Assembly: GCA_013152535.1 (NCBI GenBank)
Contig: JAADGE010000001.1
Location: forward strand, 126,007 to 190,006
DNA length: 64,000 bases
Reading direction: 5' to 3'
Source of the DNA: Chlorobiota bacterium
Lineage (GTDB): Bacteria > Bacteroidota > Bacteroidia > Bacteroidales > JAADGE01
Positions 9,101-16,497 of the stretch are shown here, one piece after another. Position 1 is the stretch's first letter; every line of letters begins with the position of its first letter. The notes under the pieces are model-generated. The model was given only the letters and a program-made list of their open reading frames with translations, did no database searches and was not told where the DNA came from. The position numbers were made by a program, and so were the translations under genes.

Positions 9101-10746
9101 ACGGTAATACTTCCTGTTGAATCACCAAAACATTTCGGTTCTGATTCAATTTCAGAATTTATAACTAACTGAGCCGGTTCACCGATTTCAACAACTCTAG
9201 TTTTAAACGTATCCGTACAACTATGAGCATCTCTGACAATCACATCATAAATTCCGGCAGTTAAATTTAAAAAATCATTTGTCGGAAAATAATTGCTTCC
9301 GCCGTCAACTGAAAAATTATAAGCAGTAGTACCGCCACCGTTGGTAACAATATGAATAGTCCCGTCGTTTCCGCCGAAACAAGTTGAAACATTTGTTGTA
9401 TTTACATCATTTATAAGTAACAATGTCGGTTGTTCAATTAAATGATCTTGTCCGGTAACCATGCAGTTATTAAAATCTTTCACAACCGTACTGTATGAAT
9501 TAGACGGTAAATTATTAAAAAGATTACTTGCTTGAAATGTAGTTCCTGAATTAACAGAGTATTCTAAAGGTGCTATTCCTCCGTGAGCCGTAATTGTAAT
9601 TTGACCTGTTGAATCACCGAAACAAGTAGAAACATCTGATTTAGTCTCCGAATCTATGACTATTTGGGGTGGTTGACCTACATTTACTGTATCACCGAAT
9701 ACCGTACATAAATTATCATCTTTTACTACGGTTATGTATGTTCCGGCATATAAATTATTAAAATTTCCTCCGTTAGCAAAATAATTTGTTTCTCCGTCAA
9801 TAGAATAATATAAAGTTCCTGTTCCTCCGGAAGCGTTAATAGTAATTATTCCTGTATGATCTCCGAAACATGTATTCACATCCGTAAAAGTTTCGGAATT
9901 AATGGTTACGGCAGGAGGTTCCGTTATGGTTAAGTTGCTTCCGACTGTTGTACAACCGTTTGCATCCTGAGCCATTACTTGGTAATTCCCGGGTATTAAT
10001 GAAGGAAAAAAATGACCGGTACCATAAGATGTGCCGCCGTCTATTGAGTATTTTATTGTCGGGGTTCCGCCGGTAGTCGTTATATCAATAATTCCGTTAT
10101 TATCACCGTGACATCCTGTTACATCGGTTTTGTTTTCTGCAGTTATAACAAGTTCAAGCGGTTGTGTTACAATAATGTCAGAACCGGCTTTCGGACACAA
10201 ATTAGAATCTCTTACCCAAACCTGGTATGTTCCACCCGAAACACCGACAAAATTACCGCCGTTAGTATAATAATTTGCCCCGTTATCAATTGAATATTGT
10301 AGAGTTCCCGTTCCGCCGGATGCTGTAATTGAAATTGTACCGTTAGAATCTCCGTAGCATCCCGTAACATTTGTATGTACTTCATTATTTATTATTATCT
10401 CCGAAGGTTCGTCAATATATGCAACATCCGAAACCACAACATTAAAAAAATCTTTAACATATACCGAATATACCCCGGAAGTCAATCCGACAAATGAATT
10501 TGATCCCTGATAAGTTACACCTCCGTCAATAGAATATTGATAAGATGTTGTTCCGCCTGAAACATAAACGGTTATAGTTCCGTCATTTCCTCCGTAGCAT
10601 GTTGTAACATCAGTAGTAACAATGGAATCAAGTGTAAGAGCCATCGGTTTAGAACCTGTACTTTCTATTTTATCCGACAAAGAATATGCAGAGTGAGACA
10701 GACCTAACAATAAAAAAATTATATAAAAAGTTATTCGAATTTTCAT
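6187..10746 (-). CDS. Giant surface protein: 13 SprB repeats, 4 PKD domains, type B T9SS sorting domain
   Basis: A 1519-residue exported protein. A signal peptide (residues 1-22) is followed from about residue 38 to 1097 by thirteen ~80-residue SprB-type repeats, each with a C-G/Y/F-G-D-x-x-G start, an ITxxGGT strand, YSIDGG and a VKDxNxC ending before the next (Q/E)P. Four PKD domains follow, three with WDFGDG or close variants WDMGDG/WEFGDG. The last ~85 residues are the gliding-motility type C-terminal domain (FPSAFSPNGNGINDIF, YNRWGE), which directs export by the type IX system and surface attachment. SprB itself is the motility adhesin of Flavobacterium johnsoniae; this protein is far shorter and may be an adhesin or matrix protein without a role in gliding. 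It is monocistronic. Confidence 0.93.
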   Translation of the reverse strand: MKIRITFYIIFLLLGLSHSAYSLSDKIESTGSKPMALTLDSIVTTDVTTCYGGNDGTITVYVSGGTTSYQYSIDGGVTYQGSNSFVGLTSGVYSVYVKDFFNVVVSDVAYIDEPSEIIINNEVHTNVTGCYGDSNGTISITASGGTGTLQYSIDNGANYYTNGGNFVGVSGGTYQVWVRDSNLCPKAGSDIIVTQPLELVITAENKTDVTGCHGDNNGIIDITTTGGTPTIKYSIDGGTSYGTGHFFPSLIPGNYQVMAQDANGCTTVGSNLTITEPPAVTINSETFTDVNTCFGDHTGIITINASGGTGTLYYSIDGETNYFANGGNFNNLYAGTYITVVKDDNLCTVFGDTVNVGQPPQIVIDSETKSDVSTCFGDSTGQITITAHGGIAPLEYSVNSGTTFQASNLFNNLPSNSYSTVVKDFNNCMVTGQDHLIEQPTLLLINDVNTTNVSTCFGGNDGTIHIVTNGGGTTAYNFSVDGGSNYFPTNDFLNLTAGIYDVIVRDAHSCTDTFKTRVVEIGEPAQLVINSEIESEPKCFGDSTGSITVNATGGTGQITYSPDNGTHFFTNNILSGLSSGPTYQIVVKDAHGCTTVGGSHILGQPAELIIDSVVGVNVNDCNGGTNGSITIFAHGGTLPLEFSDDGEVTYQASNIFSGLSAGNYQTLVKDANKCKQVGDLVHITQPDILQVSYQSKKDILGCHGDLIGEIHIDYLGGTAPVQYSIDGGTTYFSNNGDFTGLAAGNYDIVIRDTNNCPANGNPVTINEPEELIPSLVEKQDVKCYGDATGYINLTATGGQAPHYFSINNGVTYSSGSFFNGLIAGSYQTYVKDIYDCVKPGPLVIINEPDTLSIDSVTVQNINGCYGDNDGQITIHASGGVVNYMYSINQGDSYYDNGGTFSNLSPGTYYIKLYDANLCPASWLDNSLNWDTVRITQPSRVQITDIETTDILCYGNNNGIITITANGGTGALHYSIDDGTTFPDITGTFNNLPAGDYFVKVRDDNNCMSSSYPKSIYEPDSLIITSVVAEDEQCVGSDDGTITVNTSGGTYPFEFSIDGIIWQSDKTIGNLSPGTYTSYVRDANSCPATGNPVTIGSPQDASLFDVSDSIGCSPLIVQFTRTTPGSTYLWDFGDGETVTQNEPNHTFINTTLNPVDYTVTAYSVSPNNCLDTAERIITVYPRPQLNFTANPLTAYFPQSEITITNNSPGGYTNYNWDFGDGGTSSDENPGSHTYDDCGSYDIELSANNTWCSDTVKQTVTITAMQPEAIFSVDTSQSCVPVTINFENQSMYIDTFEWDMGDGTIIYDNNFSYTYTTPGEYIVTLNTTGYCNTFDSRDTTIYVFQSPIVNFEVMPDTVMLPNQPIHCNNLSSDDADLFYWEFGDGGNSEDENPIYYYSAPGTYDITLTVTSVNKCVDSLTLTSQVIVLPEGKVIFPSAFSPNGNGINDIFGPAEYSSVKSFEMYIYNRWGEKMFYTNDITKGWNGYFNGISAMQDVYVWRADGFFLNGTPFELAGSVTLLR
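7455..10640 (-). repeat. Array of 13 degenerate ~240 bp SprB repeat units
   Basis: The coding repeats run head to tail; units differ at many positions so the array is old, not a recent amplification. Conserved blocks per unit are the Gly-Asp pair after the first cysteine, a SGGT-like turn, YSIDGG and a lone cysteine near the unit end. Confidence 0.88.
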
Positions 10747-10901
10747 CTGTGTTCTTTAAAAAATATTACCGTTCGGATAAAGACATTAATACATTTAAAA
10801 AAGTTGCATCTCTAATTTCTTAATATTAATTTAAGTTTATACAAATAAACAAAATCCTTTTATGAATACAAAAAATATTCCTTTATTACCAAGAAAATAA
10901 A

Positions 10902-10929
10902 ACGTGTCAGATTTAAAAACATGACACGT
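10902..10929 (-). terminator. Hairpin terminator after tnaA
   Basis: ACGTGTCA (10902-10909) pairs perfectly with TGACACGT (10922-10929); on the minus strand the stem is followed by TTTTATTTT. It lies 32 bases past the tnaA stop. Confidence 0.7.
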
Positions 10930-10960
10930 CAGTTGAAATTGAAATATATTGACAGAAAAC

Positions 10961-12340
10961 TTACTTAATTTTCTCAAATTCGGCAGTAAAATGTCGCATA
11001 ATCGGAGCCTCGTAAGTTATTTTCAAACCGTATTTTGCTTCATGTCGTGTATCAAATATTTTTTTACAAACAGCCGCAACATAATCCATATGACTGTTTG
11101 TGTATGTTCTGCGCGGAATTGCTAACCTGACAAATTCCAAATTCGGATAGCGATTTTCTCTCGTTACGGGATCTCTGTCTGCAAGAACAGTTCCTATTTC
11201 AACTCCTCTTATACCGCCGACAATATATAATTCAACGGCAACGGTTTGTGCAATAAACTCTTCTTTATTAATTTGCGGCAAAAATAACTTTGCATCAATA
11301 AAAACAGCATGACCGCCTATAGGATGCTGAACCGGAATACCGGCTTCAATTAACTTATTTCCGAGATATTCAACTTGCTTAATTCTTGCTTCCAAAACCT
11401 CAAATTCTGTATTTTCATCTAATCCCTGAGCCAGTGCATTCATATCTCTGCCGGACATACCGCCGTATGTAACAAATCCTTCAAACATAATATTAAAAGT
11501 TGAGGCCTTTTTAAAAAGATCTTCACTCTTCATTCCGATAAAACCGCCCATATTAACAATTGCATCTTTTTTGCTGCTCATGGTCATTCCGTCGGCATAA
11601 GAGAACATTTCTTTTACAATTTCCTTAATCGTATAATTTTTATAAGCTTTTTCTCGAATTTTTATAAAATAAGCATTTTCAGCAAATCGAGCCGAGTCGT
11701 AAAATACCGGAATTCCGTATTTATCTGCCAAAGTTTTTACATCTTTCATATTTTGTAAAGAAACCGGTTGACCGCCCGAAGAATTATTGGTAATCGTAAC
11801 GATGATTAATGGGATTTTTTCTTTCGGATATTTTTTTAAAACATTTTCCAGTTTATTCAAATCCACATTTCCCTTAAAAGGATGATTTAAAGTTGTGTCA
11901 AAAGCTTCGTCAATTGTACAATCAATTGCTTTTGCTTTACGGAATTCAATATGTCCTTTTGTTGTATCGAAATGAGAATTTCCCGGAACAATATCGCCTT
12001 CTTTTATCATAGCGGAAAACAATACATTCTCTGCCGCTCGGCCTTGATGAGTAGGTAAAAAATAATCGAAGTCGAAGATATTTTTTATAGCTTCTTTCAT
12101 TTTATAATAAGAAGATGCTCCGGCATAACTTTCATCCCCGAGCATCATTGCCGACCACTGTTTATCCGACATTGCACCGGTTCCGGAATCTGTCAGTAAA
12201 TCAATATAAACTTGCGAACTCTTGAGTTTAAATAAATTGTATTTTGCTTCTTTTATCCACTGTTCACGCTCTTCTTGCGTACTTCGATAAATTTGTTCTG
12301 TCATTTTTATTCTGTACGGTTCTGCATATGGTAGTGTCAT
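10961..12340 (-). CDS. tnaA: Tryptophanase (L-tryptophan indole-lyase)
   Basis: PLP enzyme that splits tryptophan into indole, pyruvate and ammonia. The 459-residue chain covers the full beta-eliminating lyase fold: DLLTDSGTGAMSDKQW near the N-terminus, PTHQGRAAEN, DSARFAENAYF and MSSKKDA with the PLP lysine at about Lys258. It is close to tyrosine phenol-lyase in length and start, but the residues that separate the two families favour tryptophanase: HFDTT (Asp, not Thr), VEIG (not MERG) and MRHFTA (His, not Phe). No TnaC-like Trp-containing peptide is visible in the ~165-base leader. Its presence suggests amino-acid fermentation and indole release. Confidence 0.93.
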   Translation of the reverse strand: MTLPYAEPYRIKMTEQIYRSTQEEREQWIKEAKYNLFKLKSSQVYIDLLTDSGTGAMSDKQWSAMMLGDESYAGASSYYKMKEAIKNIFDFDYFLPTHQGRAAENVLFSAMIKEGDIVPGNSHFDTTKGHIEFRKAKAIDCTIDEAFDTTLNHPFKGNVDLNKLENVLKKYPKEKIPLIIVTITNNSSGGQPVSLQNMKDVKTLADKYGIPVFYDSARFAENAYFIKIREKAYKNYTIKEIVKEMFSYADGMTMSSKKDAIVNMGGFIGMKSEDLFKKASTFNIMFEGFVTYGGMSGRDMNALAQGLDENTEFEVLEARIKQVEYLGNKLIEAGIPVQHPIGGHAVFIDAKLFLPQINKEEFIAQTVAVELYIVGGIRGVEIGTVLADRDPVTRENRYPNLEFVRLAIPRRTYTNSHMDYVAAVCKKIFDTRHEAKYGLKITYEAPIMRHFTAEFEKIK

Positions 12341-12511
12341 AATTTCAGTTTTTAAATTTTACATTATAATAATAAATTTTGAATTTTGAATGTTATTATT
12401 AAAAAATATTAATTTTCTCGAAAAGATTAGCTTAAATTATAATTATCCCTTTGCTTTATACAACGAAATAATTGCTTGTTGGTAATATGCAAAGAAATAT
12501 TAAGCATAATG

Positions 12512-12519
12512 CAAAAATA
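12512..12519 (-). promoter_or_regulatory. Candidate -7 element of tnaA
   Basis: TATTTTTG on the minus strand, about 170 bases before the tnaA start, which would give a long untranslated leader. No leader peptide with Trp codons was found between here and the start. Confidence 0.45.
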
Positions 12520-12578
12520 TAAAATTATCGGTTAAATATATATTTCTTCATTTTTTTTAAAATCCCTATTTATTGGTA

Positions 12579-12608
12579 TTGACAAATTAAAAATAAAACA
12601 TATATTTG
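12579..12608 (+). promoter_or_regulatory. Promoter of the DUF2249 operon
   Basis: TTG at 12579-12581, 19 bases, then TATATTTG at 12601-12608: an exact Bacteroidota -33/-7 arrangement 30 bases before the ATG at 12639. The 298-base gap 12341-12638 between this operon and tnaA otherwise holds only AT-rich sequence and the tnaA promoter. Confidence 0.7.
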
Positions 12609-12638
12609 CATCTTTATATTTATTTAATCTAAATAAGA

Positions 12639-13442
12639 ATGATTGTAAGTAAAACGACAAAGATTTCTGAAATAATTAATGAGGATAAAAATGCCATTGA
12701 TGTTATTGCATCAGTAAACAAGAATTTCAAAAAACTTGAAAATCCTTTTTTACGAAAACTTTTTGCTCCGCGAGTAAATATTAAAGATGCGGCAAAAATA
12801 GGCGGAACTTCCGTTAATATAATTCTTAATAAATTGAAAGCAATAGGATTTAATGTGGAATATATTTCCGAAGAAGATATTGAAAATACAAATATTAAAA
12901 ATAATATGACAATGAATAAAGAAAATACAGTAACATTGGATGTTCGTCCGATATTGAAAACAGGTACAGATCCGTATCATGCAATAATGGAAACATTAAA
13001 AACAATGAATGAGAATGAAACATTATTAATAATAAATACTTTTGAACCCGTACCTTTGCTTAATAAATTAAAAAGTCAAGGATACGAATACGAAGTAGAA
13101 CGTCCGGACGAAAATACGGTTTATACTTATCTTTCAAAAAACGAAAATAATAAAGAATCTGAGCAGACTGAAAACGAAGATAATTCAGAATTTACATTTG
13201 AAGATGCAGAAAAAAAATATGCCGGCAGAATGCACGAAATAGATGTAAGAGATTTGGAAATGCCGATGCCGATGGTAACAATTTTAGAAGAAATTGAAAA
13301 AATTTCGGATGATAAAGTACTTTATGTTCACCATAAAAGACTGCCTCAATATCTTCTTCCCGAGTTAAAAACAAGGGGTTGGAAATACGTCAATAAAGAA
13401 GTTGATAAAGATAATATGAAGTTTATAATCTATAAAAATTAA
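12639..13442 (+). CDS. DUF1858 + tandem DUF2249 protein
   Basis: A soluble 267-residue protein. Residues 1-80 match the DUF1858 (ScdA N-terminal-like) pattern, with ISEIINED and NIKDAAKIGGTSVNIILNKL. Two DUF2249 domains follow, one starting LDVRPILKTGTDPYHAIMET (~95-165) and one starting IDVRDLEMPMPMVTILEEIE (~195-265). These small domains are found with hemerythrin-like and nitric-oxide-stress proteins; biochemical roles are poorly known. First gene of a tight operon: the membrane protein starts 3 bases after its stop, and an Fe-S assembly factor follows. Joint function in redox or NO physiology is inferred from that context. Confidence 0.75.
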   Translation: MIVSKTTKISEIINEDKNAIDVIASVNKNFKKLENPFLRKLFAPRVNIKDAAKIGGTSVNIILNKLKAIGFNVEYISEEDIENTNIKNNMTMNKENTVTLDVRPILKTGTDPYHAIMETLKTMNENETLLIINTFEPVPLLNKLKSQGYEYEVERPDENTVYTYLSKNENNKESEQTENEDNSEFTFEDAEKKYAGRMHEIDVRDLEMPMPMVTILEEIEKISDDKVLYVHHKRLPQYLLPELKTRGWKYVNKEVDKDNMKFIIYKN

Positions 13443-13445
13443 ACT

Positions 13446-14744
13446 ATGCAAGCAGGATTAAGTACAAAAAATGCTCCTTCACCAAGTGTTGTTTTACCGC
13501 ATTATGCTGCGGGTGCAATTTTTTTCATTATTGCATCTGTTCTGTTGTTTTTTGCATCGGAAAATTTGGCAAATACATTTATAGGTCCGAAAATTTTAGG
13601 ACTTACTCATATTTTAGTTCTCGGCTGGATAACAGTCATAATTTTCGGTGCACTGTACCAATTGATACCGGTTGTTATGGAAGTTAAATTATTCAGTGAA
13701 CCTTTGGCACATATCAGTTTTTATACTTTGGTTACAGGAACTGTTTTATTAAGTTATACTTTTTGGAATAACTACATTAACCAAACAATATACTTGCAAA
13801 CAGGAGGAACTTTAATCTTTATTTCCGTAATTTTATTTGTTATTAATGTATTATTCAGTGCTTTAAAAACAAAACAAAAAACACTTGAAAATTTATTTAT
13901 CGTTACATCTGCCGGATGGCTGTTACTTACTGTTTTGCTCGGTATTTTTATAACACTGAATCCGGTATTACATTTTGTTCCGAAATCTAATTTAGAATTA
14001 TTGAAGATTCATGTTAATTTCGGACTTATCGGTTGGTTTATGATGCTTGTAATCGGTGTTTCAAGTACTCTGTTGCCGATGTTCTTTATTGCTCATAAAT
14101 TGAACAGAACTTTTATACACCTTGCTTATTATTTTACTAACGGAGGACTTATTTTTTTAATGTTAACATTATATTTTGATACAAATATTTTGTTTAAAAT
14201 AACAGCAGGATTAATTCTTGTAGCAGGAATTATATTTTTCATAAAATACAACTTTGATGCTTATAAAAAGCGACTGAGAAAAAAATTGGATATCGGAATG
14301 AAACTCTCTGTTTTTGCATTTGTTCTGTTATTTTTAACATTAATTTTCGGAATCTTTTCAGTTCTTAATATTGAAATTTTAACGGAATATAACAGCAGTA
14401 TTTATGCTGCCTACGGAATTAGTTTAATATTAGGTTTTTTCAGTGCTTTAATTTTGGGACAAATGTATAAAACCCTTCCTTTTATTGTTTGGTTAAAATT
14501 ATATCAGGATAAAGTCGGTAAATTTAAAATCCCGATGCCGGCACACATTTATTCCGCTAAAGTTGCCGATTGGCATTACTATTCTTTTATTACCGCAATA
14601 ATAATTATTTTGACAGGTGTATTTTTAAAAGAAAGTATTCTTATAAAAATAAGTGCTGTTGCTTTTTTTATTACTGCATCATTATACACATTCAATACTT
14701 TTAAAATATTATTTCATAAAGACAAATCAGAACTTTTAAATTAA
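13446..14744 (+). CDS. Polytopic membrane protein resembling cytochrome oxidase subunit I / NnrS
   Basis: A 432-residue integral membrane protein with about 12 hydrophobic helices. Several helices carry a histidine in a haem-copper-oxidase-like setting: LPHYAAGAIFF, LTHILVLGWITVIIFGALYQ and KIHVNFGLIGWF. The twin His of the copper site is not visible, so a catalytic oxidase is unlikely; a haem-binding relative such as NnrS (linked to nitric oxide stress) is more plausible. It is packed between a DUF2249 protein (3-base gap) and a MIP18-type Fe-S factor (5-base gap), so the three products probably act together. Confidence 0.65.
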   Translation: MQAGLSTKNAPSPSVVLPHYAAGAIFFIIASVLLFFASENLANTFIGPKILGLTHILVLGWITVIIFGALYQLIPVVMEVKLFSEPLAHISFYTLVTGTVLLSYTFWNNYINQTIYLQTGGTLIFISVILFVINVLFSALKTKQKTLENLFIVTSAGWLLLTVLLGIFITLNPVLHFVPKSNLELLKIHVNFGLIGWFMMLVIGVSSTLLPMFFIAHKLNRTFIHLAYYFTNGGLIFLMLTLYFDTNILFKITAGLILVAGIIFFIKYNFDAYKKRLRKKLDIGMKLSVFAFVLLFLTLIFGIFSVLNIEILTEYNSSIYAAYGISLILGFFSALILGQMYKTLPFIVWLKLYQDKVGKFKIPMPAHIYSAKVADWHYYSFITAIIIILTGVFLKESILIKISAVAFFITASLYTFNTFKILFHKDKSELLN

Positions 14745-14749
14745 AAATT

Positions 14750-15067
14750 ATGTTAGAAAATTTATCCGTTACCGAAAAACAAATACTCGAAAGACTAAAA
14801 ACCATCCCCGATCCGGAAGTAGAAGTTAATATTGTCGATTTAGGTCTTATTTATGAAATCCGTCATAATGAAAAAGAAAAAAACATTAATATTGTAATGA
14901 CCTTATCTGCAAGAGGTTGTCCTGTCGGAGATACCATTATGCAACATGTTGAAACAGTTACAAAAGCTTTTCTTCCCGAATATGATGTAAACGTAGAATT
15001 AACTTGGGAACCGCAATGGACTCCGGAAATGATTACTCCTGACGGTAAAGCTTTGTTAAATATGTAA
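14750..15067 (+). CDS. MIP18/SufT-type Fe-S cluster assembly factor (DUF59)
   Basis: A 105-residue single-domain DUF59 protein: IPDPEVEVNIVDLGLIYEI, then MTLSARGCPVGDTIMQHVE with the conserved cysteine, and a closing VELTWEPQWTPEMIT. The family helps mature iron-sulfur proteins (SufT, yeast Cia2/MIP18) and includes PaaD, which serves a ring-oxygenase. Third gene of the operon that starts at 12639, so it may serve a metal centre of that operon. Length and motifs are normal. Confidence 0.88.
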   Translation: MLENLSVTEKQILERLKTIPDPEVEVNIVDLGLIYEIRHNEKEKNINIVMTLSARGCPVGDTIMQHVETVTKAFLPEYDVNVELTWEPQWTPEMITPDGKALLNM

Positions 15068-15146
15068 AAATTTAAAAGAATATTTTTTTCGAAAAAATTG
15101 TTTGCCCAATGCAACTATATAAAAGTATTTATGCGATAAAAAATCA

Positions 15147-15179
15147 TTGCTGATTAAACCGGATTTATTTTTATTTTTG
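15147..15179 (+). promoter_or_regulatory. Promoter of the CDF transporter gene
   Basis: TTG at 15147-15149, 22 bases, then TATTTTTG at 15172-15179, 28 bases before the ATG. Confidence 0.6.
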
Positions 15180-15207
15180 CAAAAGATTTGAAATAAAAAC
15201 GATTTCA

Positions 15208-16080
15208 ATGCCGAATACAAAACAGAAAAAGAATAATAAACTTGCTTATACCGAAGGGTGGTTGTCAATTTTTGCCAATATCATTCTTTTCGGACTAAAA
15301 TATTGGGCAGGAATTGTTTCGGGCTCAGTTGCATTAATTAGTGATGCATGGCACTCGTTGAGCGATTCTATAAGTTCGGCTGCTGTTATTATAGGAACAA
15401 AAATATCATCAAAACCACCGGATAATAAACATCCTTTCGGCCACGGACGAGCCGAATTAATTACATCTACATTAATCGGAGCTTTTCTTGCAATTGTGGC
15501 ATACAGTTTTTTTATTGAATCTGTCAAATCTTTACTAAATCATAAAAAAGCCGTTTTCGGGACTTTATCAATTGTTGTTTTAATTATTTCAATTCTTATT
15601 AAAGAACTCTCAGCTCAATACGCATTTTACACAGCAAGAAAAACAGGTTTTATGTCTCTTAAAGCAGACGGCTGGCATCATCGCTCCGATGCAATCACAT
15701 CTGTATTAATACTTATCGGTATATTTATCAATCCGTACTTTCCGTTAATAGACGGAATTCTCGGAATTATTGTTTCTTTTTTCATACTTTACACGGCTTA
15801 TTCAATTATTAAAGAAACTTCAAGTGCTGTACTTGGTGAGGCTTGTGATAAAAAATTTATACAGAAATTAAAAAAAATTGCCGATAAATCTGCCGGCTTC
15901 GATGTTCAAATGCACCATGTTCATTCTCATAATTACGGAAATCATAAAGAAATTACATTTCATATATATCTTCCTGAAAATATGACAGTTAAAGAAGCTC
16001 ACAATATTGCTGAAGCTATTGAAAAAACTTTGCATAAAGATCAAAATATATTTGCTACCGTTCATATTGATGCTAAATAA
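15208..16080 (+). CDS. Cation diffusion facilitator (zinc/iron/manganese efflux) transporter
   Basis: A 290-residue CDF-family exporter that trades a divalent metal ion for protons across the inner membrane. It has six predicted helices; metal-site motifs are DAWHSLSDS in helix II and DGWHHRSDA in helix V (a H/D-rich pair typical of the family), with the HPFGHGRAE loop between helices II and III. The cytoplasmic C-terminal domain follows from about residue 205, with MHHVHSHNYGNHKEITFHI. The exact metal cannot be read from sequence. It has its own promoter and no obvious partner gene. Confidence 0.92.
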   Translation: MPNTKQKKNNKLAYTEGWLSIFANIILFGLKYWAGIVSGSVALISDAWHSLSDSISSAAVIIGTKISSKPPDNKHPFGHGRAELITSTLIGAFLAIVAYSFFIESVKSLLNHKKAVFGTLSIVVLIISILIKELSAQYAFYTARKTGFMSLKADGWHHRSDAITSVLILIGIFINPYFPLIDGILGIIVSFFILYTAYSIIKETSSAVLGEACDKKFIQKLKKIADKSAGFDVQMHHVHSHNYGNHKEITFHIYLPENMTVKEAHNIAEAIEKTLHKDQNIFATVHIDAK

Positions 16081-16232
16081 TAAATACAGCAGCGTTAATA
16101 ACGGAACCTGAAAACGTGTTCAGTTTAAAGAAATTCTCGGTATCGGATTTTCCGTTAAATTTTAATTTTTCCTAAAAATAATTTTTTTATTCAAAATATT
16201 TCGATTTTATTTGCAGAATAGAAATAAGAAGA

Positions 16233-16301
16233 ATGAATTTTTTACAAAATAATTGGTGGCATAACAAAATTTTAACACAAGGAGAAATCTTTTTGCGATA
16301 G
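16233..16301 (+). CDS. trpL: Putative trp leader peptide (22 residues, tandem Trp)
   Basis: An ATG-initiated 22-codon frame whose codons 8 and 9 are TGG TGG (16254-16259), with sequence around them NNWWHNK. Two adjacent Trp codons in such a short frame, just upstream of a terminator and trpB, are the hallmark of a leader peptide that senses charged tRNA-Trp by ribosome stalling. It is too short for routine ORF calling. No protein function is expected. Confidence 0.75.
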   Translation: MNFLQNNWWHNKILTQGEIFLR

Positions 16302-16325
16302 TTTTGTTATACATTAATCTCATTC

Positions 16326-16357
16326 AAAGCCGCAGGATTTTCTCCTGCGGCTTTTTT
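16326..16357 (+). terminator. Intrinsic terminator of the trp leader
   Basis: Perfect GC-rich 12-base stem (AAAGCCGCAGGA and its complement) with a 5-base loop and six T. It lies inside the trpB 5' region rather than after a normal gene, which points to attenuation. Confidence 0.88.
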
Positions 16358-16497
16358 ATTTTATTAATTTTTATATGATGAAAAAATACATCTTAACCTG
16401 GTTAAATATTATCGAAAATCGTTGGCAGCATACAGACTACTTACATTCACCTAAAAGCAAAATATATTTAACTGATTTACAAATAAATAAAACAAAA

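Larger units (their letters stand above)
16233..16357 (+). promoter_or_regulatory. Putative trp attenuator upstream of trpB
   Basis: Three mutually exclusive pairings are visible. (a) ATAACAAAA 16261-16269, right after the Trp codons, pairs perfectly with 16302-16310, right after the leader stop. (b) AGGAGAAA 16280-16287 pairs perfectly with TTTCTCCT 16339-16346, which would destroy the terminator. (c) The terminator itself: 12-base arms 16326-16337 and 16343-16354, loop TTTTC, T-run to 16357. A ribosome stalled on the Trp codons leaves 16280-16287 free to form (b) and lets transcription reach trpB; one that runs to the stop at 16301 covers that segment and allows (c). Mechanism is inferred from pairing only. 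Confidence 0.72.

Noticed and set aside
12341-12505. TnaC-type leader peptide before tnaA
   Set aside because: The only ATG in the leader is followed at once by a stop; no frame with Trp codons is present.
16375-16497. 41-codon N-terminal extension of trpB, with two Trp codons
   Set aside because: It has no TrpB similarity, begins 18 bases after the leader terminator and the ATG at 16498 gives a protein of normal length; I treat it as untranslated leader.
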